DNA of 64,000 bases from Longispora albida DSM 44784 (GTDB taxonomy: Bacteria > Actinomycetota > Actinomycetes > Mycobacteriales > Micromonosporaceae), in contig NZ_KB903833.1 in the NCBI RefSeq assembly GCF_000379825.1, positions 435,022 to 499,021 of the forward strand, given 5' to 3'. Below the pieces are notes generated by a model. That model did not search any database. It was given only the letters and a program-made list of their open reading frames with translations, and was not told the origin of the DNA. Positions 32,134-40,015 of the stretch are shown here, in pieces (position 1 is the first letter of the stretch; each line of letters opens with the position of its first letter). The translations under genes were made by a program, and so were the position numbers.

Positions 32134-33033
32134 GTGGAGTTGTCCGCCCAGGAGGCGATGGGAACGTTCCGCCGGGAGCTCACTGCCTGGCGGGAGCGGC
32201 GCGGTCTGTCCAAAAAGCAGCTCGGCACGCTCATGCTGTTCGACCCCTCCTACGTCAGCCACATCGAGAGTGGCAGGCACCGGCCCACCGAGGACTTCGC
32301 CCGGCGGGCCGACGACGTGCTGCGCGCCGAGGGCGAGCTGCTCAGCCTGTGGCGGGCCTACGACGACTCCCGGCCGCGCCGCAGCGTCCCGGCCCCGCCC
32401 GCCGAGCGGCTGACGGGCGAGCTGATGGTGGAGCACGAGGAAGCGCTGATGCGCTACGACGGCGAGCGCTACTGGGTGACCATCCGCCGCCAGCTCTACA
32501 ACGGGCACGCGGACCCCGTCGCGAGGTACTTCGTGAAGATCGCCGTCGACGAGCTGGCCAACTCGCCGCTCACCTGGGCCGAGCTGGGCCTCAAGGCCAC
32601 CTGCCGCGGCCTCGACATGGACTGGACGGCCAACCTGGACCTGGCGGCCCTCAAGGAGATCTGGCTCCTCTTCGAGAACCCGGCCGGGCGCTTCCCGCTC
32701 TATCCCGGCGAGCGCACCTGGATCGAGTACTCGTACACGGTCAACCGGGAGAAGTGGGGCTCCTGGTTCCAGCGGGCCGTCCGGCTGCCCACCAGCCGCC
32801 TCACGGTGAAGATGCGCTTCCCCGCGGATCTCGACCCGAAGGTGTGGGGCATGGAGATGCTGATGACCAGCTCGCGGGGCGCGCCGGTGAGCCTGATCGA
32901 CAGCACCCGTGAGGGCGAGTTCATCGACTACAGCTTCGACACGGCCTCCCCGCCCCTGCACGCCAGGTACCGGTTCGAGTGGTCCTTCGCTGTCCCTGGC
33001 CACGCATCGCGCGAGGTCGACTCGCGAGCCTGA
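32134..33033 (+). CDS. Helix-turn-helix (Xre-type) protein with an unknown C-terminal domain
   Basis: A 299-residue protein. The N-terminal 65 residues are an Xre/HTH domain (FRRELTAWRERRGLSKKQLGTLMLFDPSYVSHIESGRHRPTEDFARRADDVLRAEGELLSLWRAY). The remaining 200 residues are mixed, with beta-rich stretches (RTWIEYSYTVNREKWGSWFQRAVRLPTSRLTVKMRFP), as in a family of actinobacterial HTH proteins with sensor-like C-terminal domains. It lies 43 bp after the FtsK-like cassette and may regulate it or serve as a toxin-type or metabolite sensor. The GTG start is preceded by TGGAG. Confidence 0.8.
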   Translation: MELSAQEAMGTFRRELTAWRERRGLSKKQLGTLMLFDPSYVSHIESGRHRPTEDFARRADDVLRAEGELLSLWRAYDDSRPRRSVPAPPAERLTGELMVEHEEALMRYDGERYWVTIRRQLYNGHADPVARYFVKIAVDELANSPLTWAELGLKATCRGLDMDWTANLDLAALKEIWLLFENPAGRFPLYPGERTWIEYSYTVNREKWGSWFQRAVRLPTSRLTVKMRFPADLDPKVWGMEMLMTSSRGAPVSLIDSTREGEFIDYSFDTASPPLHARYRFEWSFAVPGHASREVDSRA

Positions 33034-33183
33034 TCAGCAGACCGTCCGGGGTTGTCCTGAGCTTGTTCCGGGGTGTCTCACACCTGTCTCACGTGACCAT
33101 CGGAAGTCCTCGATCCGACAGTGTCCACTGTGGAAACTCGCTAGCGTGCCGGTCACGACTATCACGGCAACTCGGGAGTATCC

Positions 33184-35769
33184 GTGAAACGTTTCCTTTC
33201 TGCCCTTATCCCGCTCTCCTTCGCCATCGTCGGGATCCCAGCGCTCGCCAGTGCGGCCGAGCCTGTGGTCGACCGGACCGGCACGCCGGTCTTCTCGGTC
33301 ATCACCGGCGAGCTGGCGACCTATAACGACCAGGACAAGCGGGCCTTCACCCTCGCGCCGTCCGAGCACACCGCCAACGCCCGCGGCGACGTCATCGTGG
33401 GCTTCTCCGCCGAGGCCCCGGCCGGCAGCGGCCTGGACCCGGGCATCATCCGCGTCCGGCGTACGGACGGGCCGGCCACCGACGAGCTGGGCGGCCAGCA
33501 GCTCAACACGACCGGCAGCATGTCCAGCTTCACGTACGCGACGCTGTGCCCCGGCGACGGGTACCAGGTCGCGGTGCAGGCCAACCGGAAGACGGCCGGG
33601 AAGTACGAGATCGCCGCGTACCTGATCGGCGACGTGAACGGTGACTTCGAGGTCGGCGCGGACGACGTGGCCGCGATCGACGCGGCGCGGGGTGCCCGGC
33701 CGGGCGAGGCCCGGTACACCGTGTGGGTGGACGCCGACCGCAACGGCGTCGTCACCAGCACGGACGTGCAGCTCGCCAGCAGCAACCTGGGGGCGGCGAC
33801 GCAGCTGCGCCTCACTCCGGTGAACCCGCTGGACCAGGCGCTCCCGCCGAACGCGCTGGCGCTGGACGGCGTGACGCCGGCCGGGTTCAACCCGCGGACC
33901 GCCGCGCTGAACTTCGACCTCACCGGCACCCAGTTCCACCCGGAGGCCACCGAGGCCGCGCTGAAGGTGAACACGACCAAGATCCCCGCCTCGGGGCTCG
34001 CGGTCACGCCGGGGCGGATCAGCACGACGGGCCAGGTGCTCGCCGACGGCCGCAACGACATCTCGTTCACCGGCATCGACCAGGCCGGCCGCAAGGTCTA
34101 CCACACCAGCACCGTGTGGGCCGGCTCGCGGAACCTGCTGGTCAGGGTGGTGGACGAGGCCGGGGTGCCGGTGAGTGACCCGGTGACGATCCGGGTCAGC
34201 CTCACCGACGACCAGGACGTGTACGCCGAGACGCAGACGACCGCAGGCCAGCACACGTTCGGCAACGTCCCGTCCCGTACGGTGCTCATCACGGCGAAGG
34301 CCAGCAGCAACCGGTTCGGCACGATCGGCATCTTCGCCGGCCAGGGCACGGTGACGGTGAAGCTGCGCGGCTTCGGCACGCCCAGCACCGTCAAGAACAA
34401 CGACTTCAGCCTCGGTACCGAGGGCTGGGCCGTCGGCGGAGCCCCCGTCGCGATCAAGCCGCACGTCGAGGGCATCCCGTTCGCCGGCCTGACCGCCCCG
34501 GCCAGCGAACGCACCGAGGGCATCGCCCCGCTGGAGGGCCCGGGCACCGACGACCCGGTCGTCGACAAGGACCTGACCCTCGGTACCGGCGGCCAGGGCG
34601 AGCAGTCGGTCTCGCGCACGTTCCAGCTGGACGAGGACGTGACGGCGCTGCGCATCCGGTACCGGTTCATCACGACCGAGGTACCGGGCGGCTACTACGG
34701 CAGCCAGTTCAACGACTACTTCCGGGTCTCGCTGCGCACCCAGGTGGGTGGCGGCGCGTCCTCCGAGGCGAACAGCATGAACGGCCTCGGCCTCGGCGCC
34801 TTCGACTACGGCAGCGGCGCGACCCAGTGGCAGGACGTCACGCTCGACGTGTCGAACGCCGGCGACACCGTGCAGGTCGACCTCGGCGTGGCCAACGTCG
34901 GCGACGGGTTCCTGCCGTCCTATGTGGTCGTCGACTTCGTCGAGGAGGTCCGCGACCGGATCCGGCCCACGCTGACGTGGAACAACACGCAGGGCGGGCT
35001 CAACCTCCGGTACACGGTGGAGGGTGACGAGCCGCTGGAGCAGGCCGGCACCATCAACGTGCACTTCGCCAACGGCGCCGGCTACGCCAACCGGATCGGC
35101 GGCGCGGTCTTCACGCACACCGTCCCGGCAGGCACCGCCCCCGGCGCGCACGGCCCGGTCCACATCGCCGGCAACACGCTGGCCGGTGACCCGGCCGGCA
35201 CGACCCACCTGATCGCCACCAGCAGCCCGACCAGGGTCGGCGCACTGGCCGATGTCGTGATCAACTTCGGCGCGCAGGCCAACGCCGGGGCGGTCGGAGC
35301 GGCGATGCGCGACATCGTCAAGGACGGGCTGCGCGCGGCCGGTCAGGCCAACGCCACCATCACCAGCACGGCACGCAGCCCGGAGGACCAGGCCCGCGCC
35401 ATGTTCAACAACCTGGTGAACCCGGGGCACACCGTCGCCCAGAACACCCAGACCCAGCTGAACATGTACGCCGCGGCCGGCGACGCCGTGGTCAACCGGT
35501 TCACGGCGGCGACGGCGGGCATGACGCTGGCCCAGATCAACCAGAACGCGGCCACGGTCCAGGCGGCGATGGTCAACGAGATCAACGCCCAGGGCCCGAG
35601 CAACGTGTCCCGGCACTGCGCGGACCCGGCCGTCCGCAACGTGGTCGACGTGGGCATGGCGGCCTTCAACGGCAACGGCGGGTTGTTCATCAACGCCGTC
35701 GCTGGCCGGCTCAGCCACCACATCATCGAACCGAACAACAACTGCTACCACCTGGAACTAGCTGTGTAG
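33184..35769 (+). CDS. Large secreted protein with dockerin-like calcium loops and an M15-peptidase-like C terminus
   Basis: An 861-residue exported protein. A signal peptide (KRFLSALIPLSFAIVGIPALASAAE) is followed by a beta domain; then DVNGDFEVGADD (about 150-161) and VDADRNGVVTSTD (about 181-193) form two EF-hand-like loops of a dockerin repeat. Ig- or carbohydrate-binding-like beta domains fill about 210-690. The end (about 700-861) contains ITSTARSPEDQ, SRHCADPAVRNVVDVG and CYHLEL, which resemble the Arg, His/Asp and final His/Glu segments of M15 (VanY-type) zinc D,D-carboxypeptidases. The role may be cell-wall hydrolysis or matrix binding. GTG 33184 is assigned as start, and the stop abuts structured element A. 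Confidence 0.75.
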   Translation: MKRFLSALIPLSFAIVGIPALASAAEPVVDRTGTPVFSVITGELATYNDQDKRAFTLAPSEHTANARGDVIVGFSAEAPAGSGLDPGIIRVRRTDGPATDELGGQQLNTTGSMSSFTYATLCPGDGYQVAVQANRKTAGKYEIAAYLIGDVNGDFEVGADDVAAIDAARGARPGEARYTVWVDADRNGVVTSTDVQLASSNLGAATQLRLTPVNPLDQALPPNALALDGVTPAGFNPRTAALNFDLTGTQFHPEATEAALKVNTTKIPASGLAVTPGRISTTGQVLADGRNDISFTGIDQAGRKVYHTSTVWAGSRNLLVRVVDEAGVPVSDPVTIRVSLTDDQDVYAETQTTAGQHTFGNVPSRTVLITAKASSNRFGTIGIFAGQGTVTVKLRGFGTPSTVKNNDFSLGTEGWAVGGAPVAIKPHVEGIPFAGLTAPASERTEGIAPLEGPGTDDPVVDKDLTLGTGGQGEQSVSRTFQLDEDVTALRIRYRFITTEVPGGYYGSQFNDYFRVSLRTQVGGGASSEANSMNGLGLGAFDYGSGATQWQDVTLDVSNAGDTVQVDLGVANVGDGFLPSYVVVDFVEEVRDRIRPTLTWNNTQGGLNLRYTVEGDEPLEQAGTINVHFANGAGYANRIGGAVFTHTVPAGTAPGAHGPVHIAGNTLAGDPAGTTHLIATSSPTRVGALADVVINFGAQANAGAVGAAMRDIVKDGLRAAGQANATITSTARSPEDQARAMFNNLVNPGHTVAQNTQTQLNMYAAAGDAVVNRFTAATAGMTLAQINQNAATVQAAMVNEINAQGPSNVSRHCADPAVRNVVDVGMAAFNGNGGLFINAVAGRLSHHIIEPNNNCYHLELAV

Positions 35770-35773
35770 CCGG

Positions 35774-35993
35774 GGTTGGGTGAGCTGCCCTCTCCGGCAG
35801 GTTCCCTTTGTGCTCCGGCCTGGGGGCCGGAGCACAAAGCGAACCAGGGCGTCTCCACCCAACCCGTGCCCGGCCGCCGTTACCCGCGCGACGTCTGCCG
35901 GCGCTTCACGGTCAGACCGGTGGTGGCTTCGGTCAGACCGGTAGTGGTCTTGGTCAGGCCGGTAGTGGCTTTGGCCAGGCCAGATAGTGGCTG
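35774..35993. repeat. Structured intergenic element, copy A (nested hairpin plus conserved tail)
   Basis: It fills the convergent gap between stops at 35769 and 36010. The outer stem is GGTTGGGTG (35774-35782) with 35856-35864, a middle 5-bp helix joins 35787-35791 to 35846-35850, and a 21-bp inner helix joins 35800-35820 to 35825-35845 with one C.C mismatch. A linear tail (35864-35940) about 90% identical to copy B follows, ending in four 21-bp direct repeats. The apparent 72-residue frame here is not a gene. Function may be as a 3'-end or RNA-structure element or a small non-autonomous mobile repeat. Confidence 0.7.
35909..35993. repeat. Four tandem copies of a 21-bp repeat
   Basis: The copies begin at 35909, 35930, 35951 and 35972, consensus CGGTCAGACCGGTAGTGGCTT, and diverge progressively toward the def gene. 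Two more copies lie in element B from 44473. The unit has the internal dyad GGTC-A-GACC. Confidence 0.75.
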
Positions 35994-36009
35994 AGGCTTC
36001 GGGGAAGCT

Positions 36010-36549
36010 TCAGCTCCAGGGTCGCCTGATTTTCTGGTACTCCTCGATGCCCATCACCGGGGTGCGCAGGTGTGACAGGTACAGGCGGCCTTCCAGGTGG
36101 TCCAGTTCGTGGGCGACCAGCCGGGCCAGGCCGGGGCCGCACTCGGTCTTGAGCTCCTCGCCGTCTAGGCCGGTGTGCACGACCGTGATCCGTACCGGCC
36201 TCGGCACCAGGCCGCGCACGTCGAAGAAGCTCAGGCAGCCCTCGTACTGCTCGTCGCAGTCCACGGAGGCGTCGACGACCCGGGGGTTGAAGAACGTCAG
36301 GTACTCGCCCTCGCGGCTCCGCACGACGCAGGCGGCGTAGCCGTAGCCGATCTGGGTGGCGGCGATGCCCATCCCGTTGGCGAAGTCGTGCAAGGCCTGG
36401 ACCTCGCCGGCAGCCGCGACGAGCTCGGCCTCGATGTCCAGGGCCAGCGCGGCCTCTCTGGGGAGCCGGAGCGGCCGGGCGGGGACGACGAGCTCCGGTG
36501 CTCCAATTTGGACGATTCCCAGATCAGTCATGGCTTGGACGATCGTCAC
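36010..36549 (-). CDS. def: Peptide deformylase
   Basis: A 179-residue metalloenzyme that removes the formyl group from new protein N termini. All three motifs are present: GMGIAATQIG (59-68, GxGxAAxQ), EGCLSF with metal ligand C105, and HELDHLEG with H147, E148 and H151. The N-terminal 30 residues are less like housekeeping deformylases, and the genomic context (alone, next to a HAD gene) lacks fmt, so it may be a second deformylase copy. GTG 36549 is used because a GGGGGAG-type site lies upstream; ATG 36531 is an alternative. Confidence 0.88.
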   Translation of the reverse strand: MTIVQAMTDLGIVQIGAPELVVPARPLRLPREAALALDIEAELVAAAGEVQALHDFANGMGIAATQIGYGYAACVVRSREGEYLTFFNPRVVDASVDCDEQYEGCLSFFDVRGLVPRPVRITVVHTGLDGEELKTECGPGLARLVAHELDHLEGRLYLSHLRTPVMGIEEYQKIRRPWS

Positions 36550-36677
36550 CGGCCCCGCTCCCCCTCGTGCTGACCGGCGATCTTCGGAGCCGGGCGAGAT
36601 GATCCTATGCTGCCCGCCCTTCGGTCATGTCCGACAAGCGATCTGTCCATCTGCCGGGATGACTATGGACATCCTCC

Positions 36678-36720
36678 GGCCCGCCGGGGCCGCCGCACGA
36701 GGACTTGCGGCCGGCGGGCC
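36678..36720 (-). terminator. Hairpin after the HAD hydrolase gene
   Basis: Arms 36678-36693 and 36707-36720 pair almost fully with a 2-nt bulge and a 13-nt loop, 25 bp beyond the minus-strand stop at 36745. No T-run follows. The rest of the 36,550-36,744 gap shows nothing else. Confidence 0.55.
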
Positions 36721-36744
36721 GTCCCACCACAAAGGACACAGGAT

Positions 36745-37323
36745 CTATCGGGGCAGCAGGCCCCGCAGGTACGCGGCGTCGACGCCAGCGAGGCTGGCCC
36801 GCCAGGCGTACCCGCCGGCCGGCTCCTCCGCCGCCAGCAGCACCGCGCAGCCGGCCCCGGCTGCGCTCGCCGCCCCGATCACCGTGTCCTCGACCGCCAC
36901 GCACCGGTCGGCGGCGACGCCGAGCTGGCGGACCGCCGAGCGGTACGGGCCGGGGTGCGGCTTGCCCTCCGGTACGTCGTCGCCGCACACCATCACCGCG
37001 AAGCCGCCGAGCCCGGGGATCGAGGACACCACCCGGCGCCGCGTGGCGGTGACCAGGGCCGTCGGCACGCCGGCCGAGCGCAGCTCAGCCAGCAGCTCGG
37101 CGGCGCCGGGCAGCCAGCGGGCGTCGGCCAGCAGCTCGGCCACCCGGCGCTCGACCCAGTCGGCGCTGGAGGAGGCGGCCGTCATCGGCCAGCCGAGCTC
37201 GGCGTGGACGATGCGGAGCGCCGAGCGGACGTCGAGGCCGTCCGTCCGGCTGAGCAGCTCGGGGGGCAGTGCCCGCCCGGCCAGCTCGCAGTACACGTCA
37301 TCCCAGACAGATTCACTGTCCAC
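36745..37323 (-). CDS. HAD-family phosphatase; catalytic motif I lies upstream of any usual start codon
   Basis: A haloacid-dehalogenase-type phosphatase of the phosphoglycolate/beta-phosphoglucomutase kind. From GTG 37323 the 192-residue frame has motif II PTALVTATRRRVV, the lysine motif EGKPHPGPY and motif III CVAVEDTVIGAASAAGAG. The nucleophile motif FDLDGTLVDS lies partly before this GTG: the open frame upstream reads KYGPALAGVLFDLDGT, but there is no ATG, GTG or TTG in that frame before a stop codon. An ATG near 37366 is one base out of register. The gene is therefore frameshifted, uses a rare start such as CTG, or contains a sequencing error. Confidence 0.7.
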   Translation of the reverse strand: MDSESVWDDVYCELAGRALPPELLSRTDGLDVRSALRIVHAELGWPMTAASSSADWVERRVAELLADARWLPGAAELLAELRSAGVPTALVTATRRRVVSSIPGLGGFAVMVCGDDVPEGKPHPGPYRSAVRQLGVAADRCVAVEDTVIGAASAAGAGCAVLLAAEEPAGGYAWRASLAGVDAAYLRGLLPR

Positions 37324-37492
37324 AAGGGTGCCATCGAGGTCGAAAAGGACACCGGCTAGCGCAGGACCATACTTCCGCAGTGTCCGGCAGCCCAGGGCAC
37401 TTGTCTGTACCCATAGGCATGAGTGAATGACGCGGAGTTACGTTACACCCGCAATTGCCGGAATTACTGGCAGCCGGAATCCCACTTTGGAG

Positions 37493-39436
37493 CTATGGCA
37501 GGTTGTTGGCTTCCCGGACGACGGTCACGAGCTCGTTGATGATGTCGGTGAGCGCGTAGTCCTTCGGCGTGAACACCCTGGCCACACCCGAGGCCAGCAG
37601 CTCGGCCTCGTCCTCCGGCGGGATGATCCCGCCCACGATCACCGGGATGTCGGCGTCGCCGAGCTGGCCGAGCACGTCGGCGACCGCCCGCAGGTGCGCC
37701 CCGGACAGGATGGACAGCCCGATCAGGTCGGCGTCCTCCTCGATCGCCGCTGCGGCCACCTGGGCCGGGGTGAGCCGGATGCCCTGGTAGATGACCTCGA
37801 AGCCGGCGTCACGGGCCCGGACGGCGATCTGCTCGACGCCGTTGGAGTGCCCGTCGAGGCCCGGCTTGCCGAGCAGCAGCCGGAGCTTGCGCCCGCCGAG
37901 ATCCTTCGCGGTCTGCGCGACGCGCGCCCGGACCTCGGCCAGGCCCGCCGCGTCGGCACTCACGCCCGCGATGCCGGTGGGTGCCCGGTATTCGCCGAAG
38001 ACCTCGCGCAGGGCCGCTGCCCACTCACCCGTCGTGACGCCCGCCTGGGCACAGGCCAGGGACGCAGGCACAAGATTTTCTTCGGTACCCGCCGCGCGCC
38101 GCAGCTCCGCCAGCGCCTCGTCCACGGCCACCTGGTCGCGGGCCGCGCGCCACTCCGCGAGCGAGGCGACAGCCGCCTCCTCCACGGCCGGGTCGACCTG
38201 CACGATCGGCGCCGCCCCGGCTGCGGTCAGCGGGCTCGGCTCCGTCTCGGTGTACTTGTTGACGCCGACGACGGTCTCCTCGCCGGTCTCCAGCCTGCGC
38301 CGCCGCTCGGCGTGCGAGGAGACCAGGGCGCTCTTCAGGTACCCGGACTCGACGGCCGCCACCACGCCGCCCATCTCCAGTACCCGGCCCAGCTCGGCGC
38401 GGGCACCCTCGGCGATCTCCGCCGTCTTCGCCTCCACGACGTGCGACCCGGCGAACAGGTCCTCGTACTGGAGCAGGTCGGACTCGAAGGCGAGGATCTG
38501 CTGGATGCGCAGGCTCCACTGCTGGTCCCAGGGCCGGGGCAGGCCGAGCGCCTCGTTCCAGGCCGGGAGCTGGACGGCACGGGCCCGCGCGTCCTTCGAC
38601 AGGGTCACGCCGAGCAGCTCGAGGACGATCCGGGCGACGTTGTTCTCCGGCTGCGCCTCGGTCAGGCCGAGCGAGTTGACCTGCACGCCGTACCGGAGCC
38701 GGCGGGCCTTCGGGTCCGTGATCCCGTACCGCTCGCTGGTGATCTCGTCCCACAGCTGGCCGAAGGCGCGCATCTTGCACATCTCCTCGACGAACCGCAC
38801 CCCGGCGTTGACGAAGAAGGAGATCCGCTGGACGACGGCCGTGAAGTCCTCGACCTCGGCCCGGGACCGTACCTCGTCGAGGATCGCGATCGCGGTGGCC
38901 AGCGCGTAGGCGACCTCCTGCACCGGGGTCGCCCCGGCCTCCTGGAGGTGGTACGAGCAGACGTTCATCGGGTTCCACTTGGGGGCGTGGCGCACCGACC
39001 AGGCGACGAGATCCGCCGTGAGCCGCAGCGAGGGGCCGGGCGGGAAGATGTGGGTACCCCGCGACAGGTACTCCTTGATGATGTCGTTCTGGGTCGTGCC
39101 GGCGAGCCGGCTCGCGTCGCCGCCCGCGGCAGTGACATACAGCGCGAACAGCCACATGGCAGGCGCGTTGATGGTCATGGAGGTGTTCGCGGCGGCGAGG
39201 TCGATGCCGTCGAACAGCGCGTGCATGTCGCCGAGGTGCGCGACCGGCACCCCCACCCGGCCGACCTCGCCGCGAGCGAGTTCGTGGTCGGGGTCGTAGC
39301 CGGTCTGCGTGGGCAGGTCGAAGGCGACCGAGAGCCCGGTCTGCCCCTTCGCCAGGTTGGTCCGGAACAGCGCGTTGCTCCGGGCCGGCGAGGAGTGCCC
39401 CGCGTAGGTCCGCATCAGCCAGGGACGGTCAGCCAT
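37493..39436 (-). CDS. meaA: Ethylmalonyl-CoA mutase (MeaA-type, adenosylcobalamin-dependent)
   Basis: A 647-residue single-chain acyl-CoA mutase. The TIM-barrel domain (about 1-500) starts RPWLMRTYAGHSSPARSNALFRTNLAKGQTGLSVAFDLPTQTGYDPDHELARGEVGRVGV. The C-terminal B12 domain has GKPGLDGHSNGVEQIAVRARDAG, with the lower-ligand histidine near residue 530. The sequence resembles MeaA/Ecm more than methylmalonyl-CoA mutase large subunits, and no small subunit is present. It converts ethylmalonyl-CoA to methylsuccinyl-CoA for acetyl-CoA assimilation. TAGAGT lies 7 nt before the ATG, overlapped by an operator-like motif shared with the dehydrogenase at 43,847. Confidence 0.9.
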   Translation of the reverse strand: MADRPWLMRTYAGHSSPARSNALFRTNLAKGQTGLSVAFDLPTQTGYDPDHELARGEVGRVGVPVAHLGDMHALFDGIDLAAANTSMTINAPAMWLFALYVTAAGGDASRLAGTTQNDIIKEYLSRGTHIFPPGPSLRLTADLVAWSVRHAPKWNPMNVCSYHLQEAGATPVQEVAYALATAIAILDEVRSRAEVEDFTAVVQRISFFVNAGVRFVEEMCKMRAFGQLWDEITSERYGITDPKARRLRYGVQVNSLGLTEAQPENNVARIVLELLGVTLSKDARARAVQLPAWNEALGLPRPWDQQWSLRIQQILAFESDLLQYEDLFAGSHVVEAKTAEIAEGARAELGRVLEMGGVVAAVESGYLKSALVSSHAERRRRLETGEETVVGVNKYTETEPSPLTAAGAAPIVQVDPAVEEAAVASLAEWRAARDQVAVDEALAELRRAAGTEENLVPASLACAQAGVTTGEWAAALREVFGEYRAPTGIAGVSADAAGLAEVRARVAQTAKDLGGRKLRLLLGKPGLDGHSNGVEQIAVRARDAGFEVIYQGIRLTPAQVAAAAIEEDADLIGLSILSGAHLRAVADVLGQLGDADIPVIVGGIIPPEDEAELLASGVARVFTPKDYALTDIINELVTVVREANNLP

Positions 39437-39443
39437 GCGCCAG

Positions 39444-39449
39444 ACTCTA
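39444..39449 (-). promoter_or_regulatory. Putative leaderless -10 box for meaA
   Basis: TAGAGT on the minus strand ends 7 nt before ATG 39436, with no ribosome site. It overlaps by two bases the operator-like motif at 39448-39465. Confidence 0.5.
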
Positions 39450-39465
39450 CTGAACGGTAATTAAG
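39448..39465. promoter_or_regulatory. Operator-like motif, copy 1 (upstream of meaA)
   Basis: TACTGAACGGTAATTAAG matches the motif before the 3-hydroxybutyryl-CoA dehydrogenase gene (43892-43909) at 16 of 18 positions. It covers the meaA core promoter, so a bound repressor would block initiation. Confidence 0.55.
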
Positions 39466-39513
39466 CTGTGGGCCGTGACACTCGTCACGGTGGAAGAGAT
39501 CTTGGTTACGAGG

Positions 39514-39825
39514 CTACGCCGCGGCCAGTGCCGCCTCGTCGGGAAGCACCCGGTCGAGCCGGGTGACCCGCAGCAGGCGGGCGAACCTCTCCGGCGTGCC
39601 GCTGAGCACGATCCGGCGCCCGGCCCTGACCGCCCGCTGCTGCGCGGCGACCAGCATGCCCAGGCCGGTGGCATCGATGATGTCCACCCTCGCCAGCTCG
39701 ACGACGAGCGGCCCGTCGCCCAGCGCGATGGCGCTGTCCAGCTTCTCCCTGACCCGTGCGACGGTCTGGGCGTCCACGCGGCCCGCCAGGCTGACCCGCT
39801 CGCCCCCGAAGACCTGACCCAGCAT
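39514..39825 (-). CDS. STAS-domain anti-sigma factor antagonist
   Basis: A 103-residue SpoIIAA-like STAS protein: MLGQVFGGERVSLAGRVDAQTVARVREKLDSAI, then LVVELARVDIIDATGLGMLVAAQQRAVRAGRRIVLSG. Anti-anti-sigma proteins bind a partner kinase and are switched off by phosphorylation of the serine in D-S-S-G or similar. Here the site is DATG, with threonine 53. No anti-sigma kinase is adjacent. ATG 39825 is chosen for its excellent ribosome site (AGGGGGG); an in-frame start at 39891 is less likely. Confidence 0.85.
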   Translation of the reverse strand: MLGQVFGGERVSLAGRVDAQTVARVREKLDSAIALGDGPLVVELARVDIIDATGLGMLVAAQQRAVRAGRRIVLSGTPERFARLLRVTRLDRVLPDEAALAAA

Positions 39826-40015
39826 GTGATCCCCCCTGATCTGTCGTTGCCGCCTCTTCACTGAAAGATCGGCGCGCCGGCAACTGCTCACCAGATAGAC
39901 GCGCGGCCCGTGCCTGACGGTTCACCTGAACCCTGCCAGGCCGGACGGCCAGGGGCGTCATCCCCCGAACTGATCTGGACCTCCACCCGAAGTAGCAGGA
40001 AGCCTCTCCGGCATA

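Noticed and set aside
35909-35993. Possible CRISPR array
   Set aside because: The 21-bp units are directly adjacent without spacers and no cas genes are present.
35776-35994. A 72-codon frame in the gap after the dockerin protein
   Set aside because: It lies wholly inside structured element A, and its repeated VRPVV residues come from the 21-bp DNA repeats; copy B does not preserve the frame.
37427-39460. A 677-codon plus-strand open frame opposite meaA
   Set aside because: Antisense shadow of the mutase; composition dominated by Arg, Gly, Val and His.
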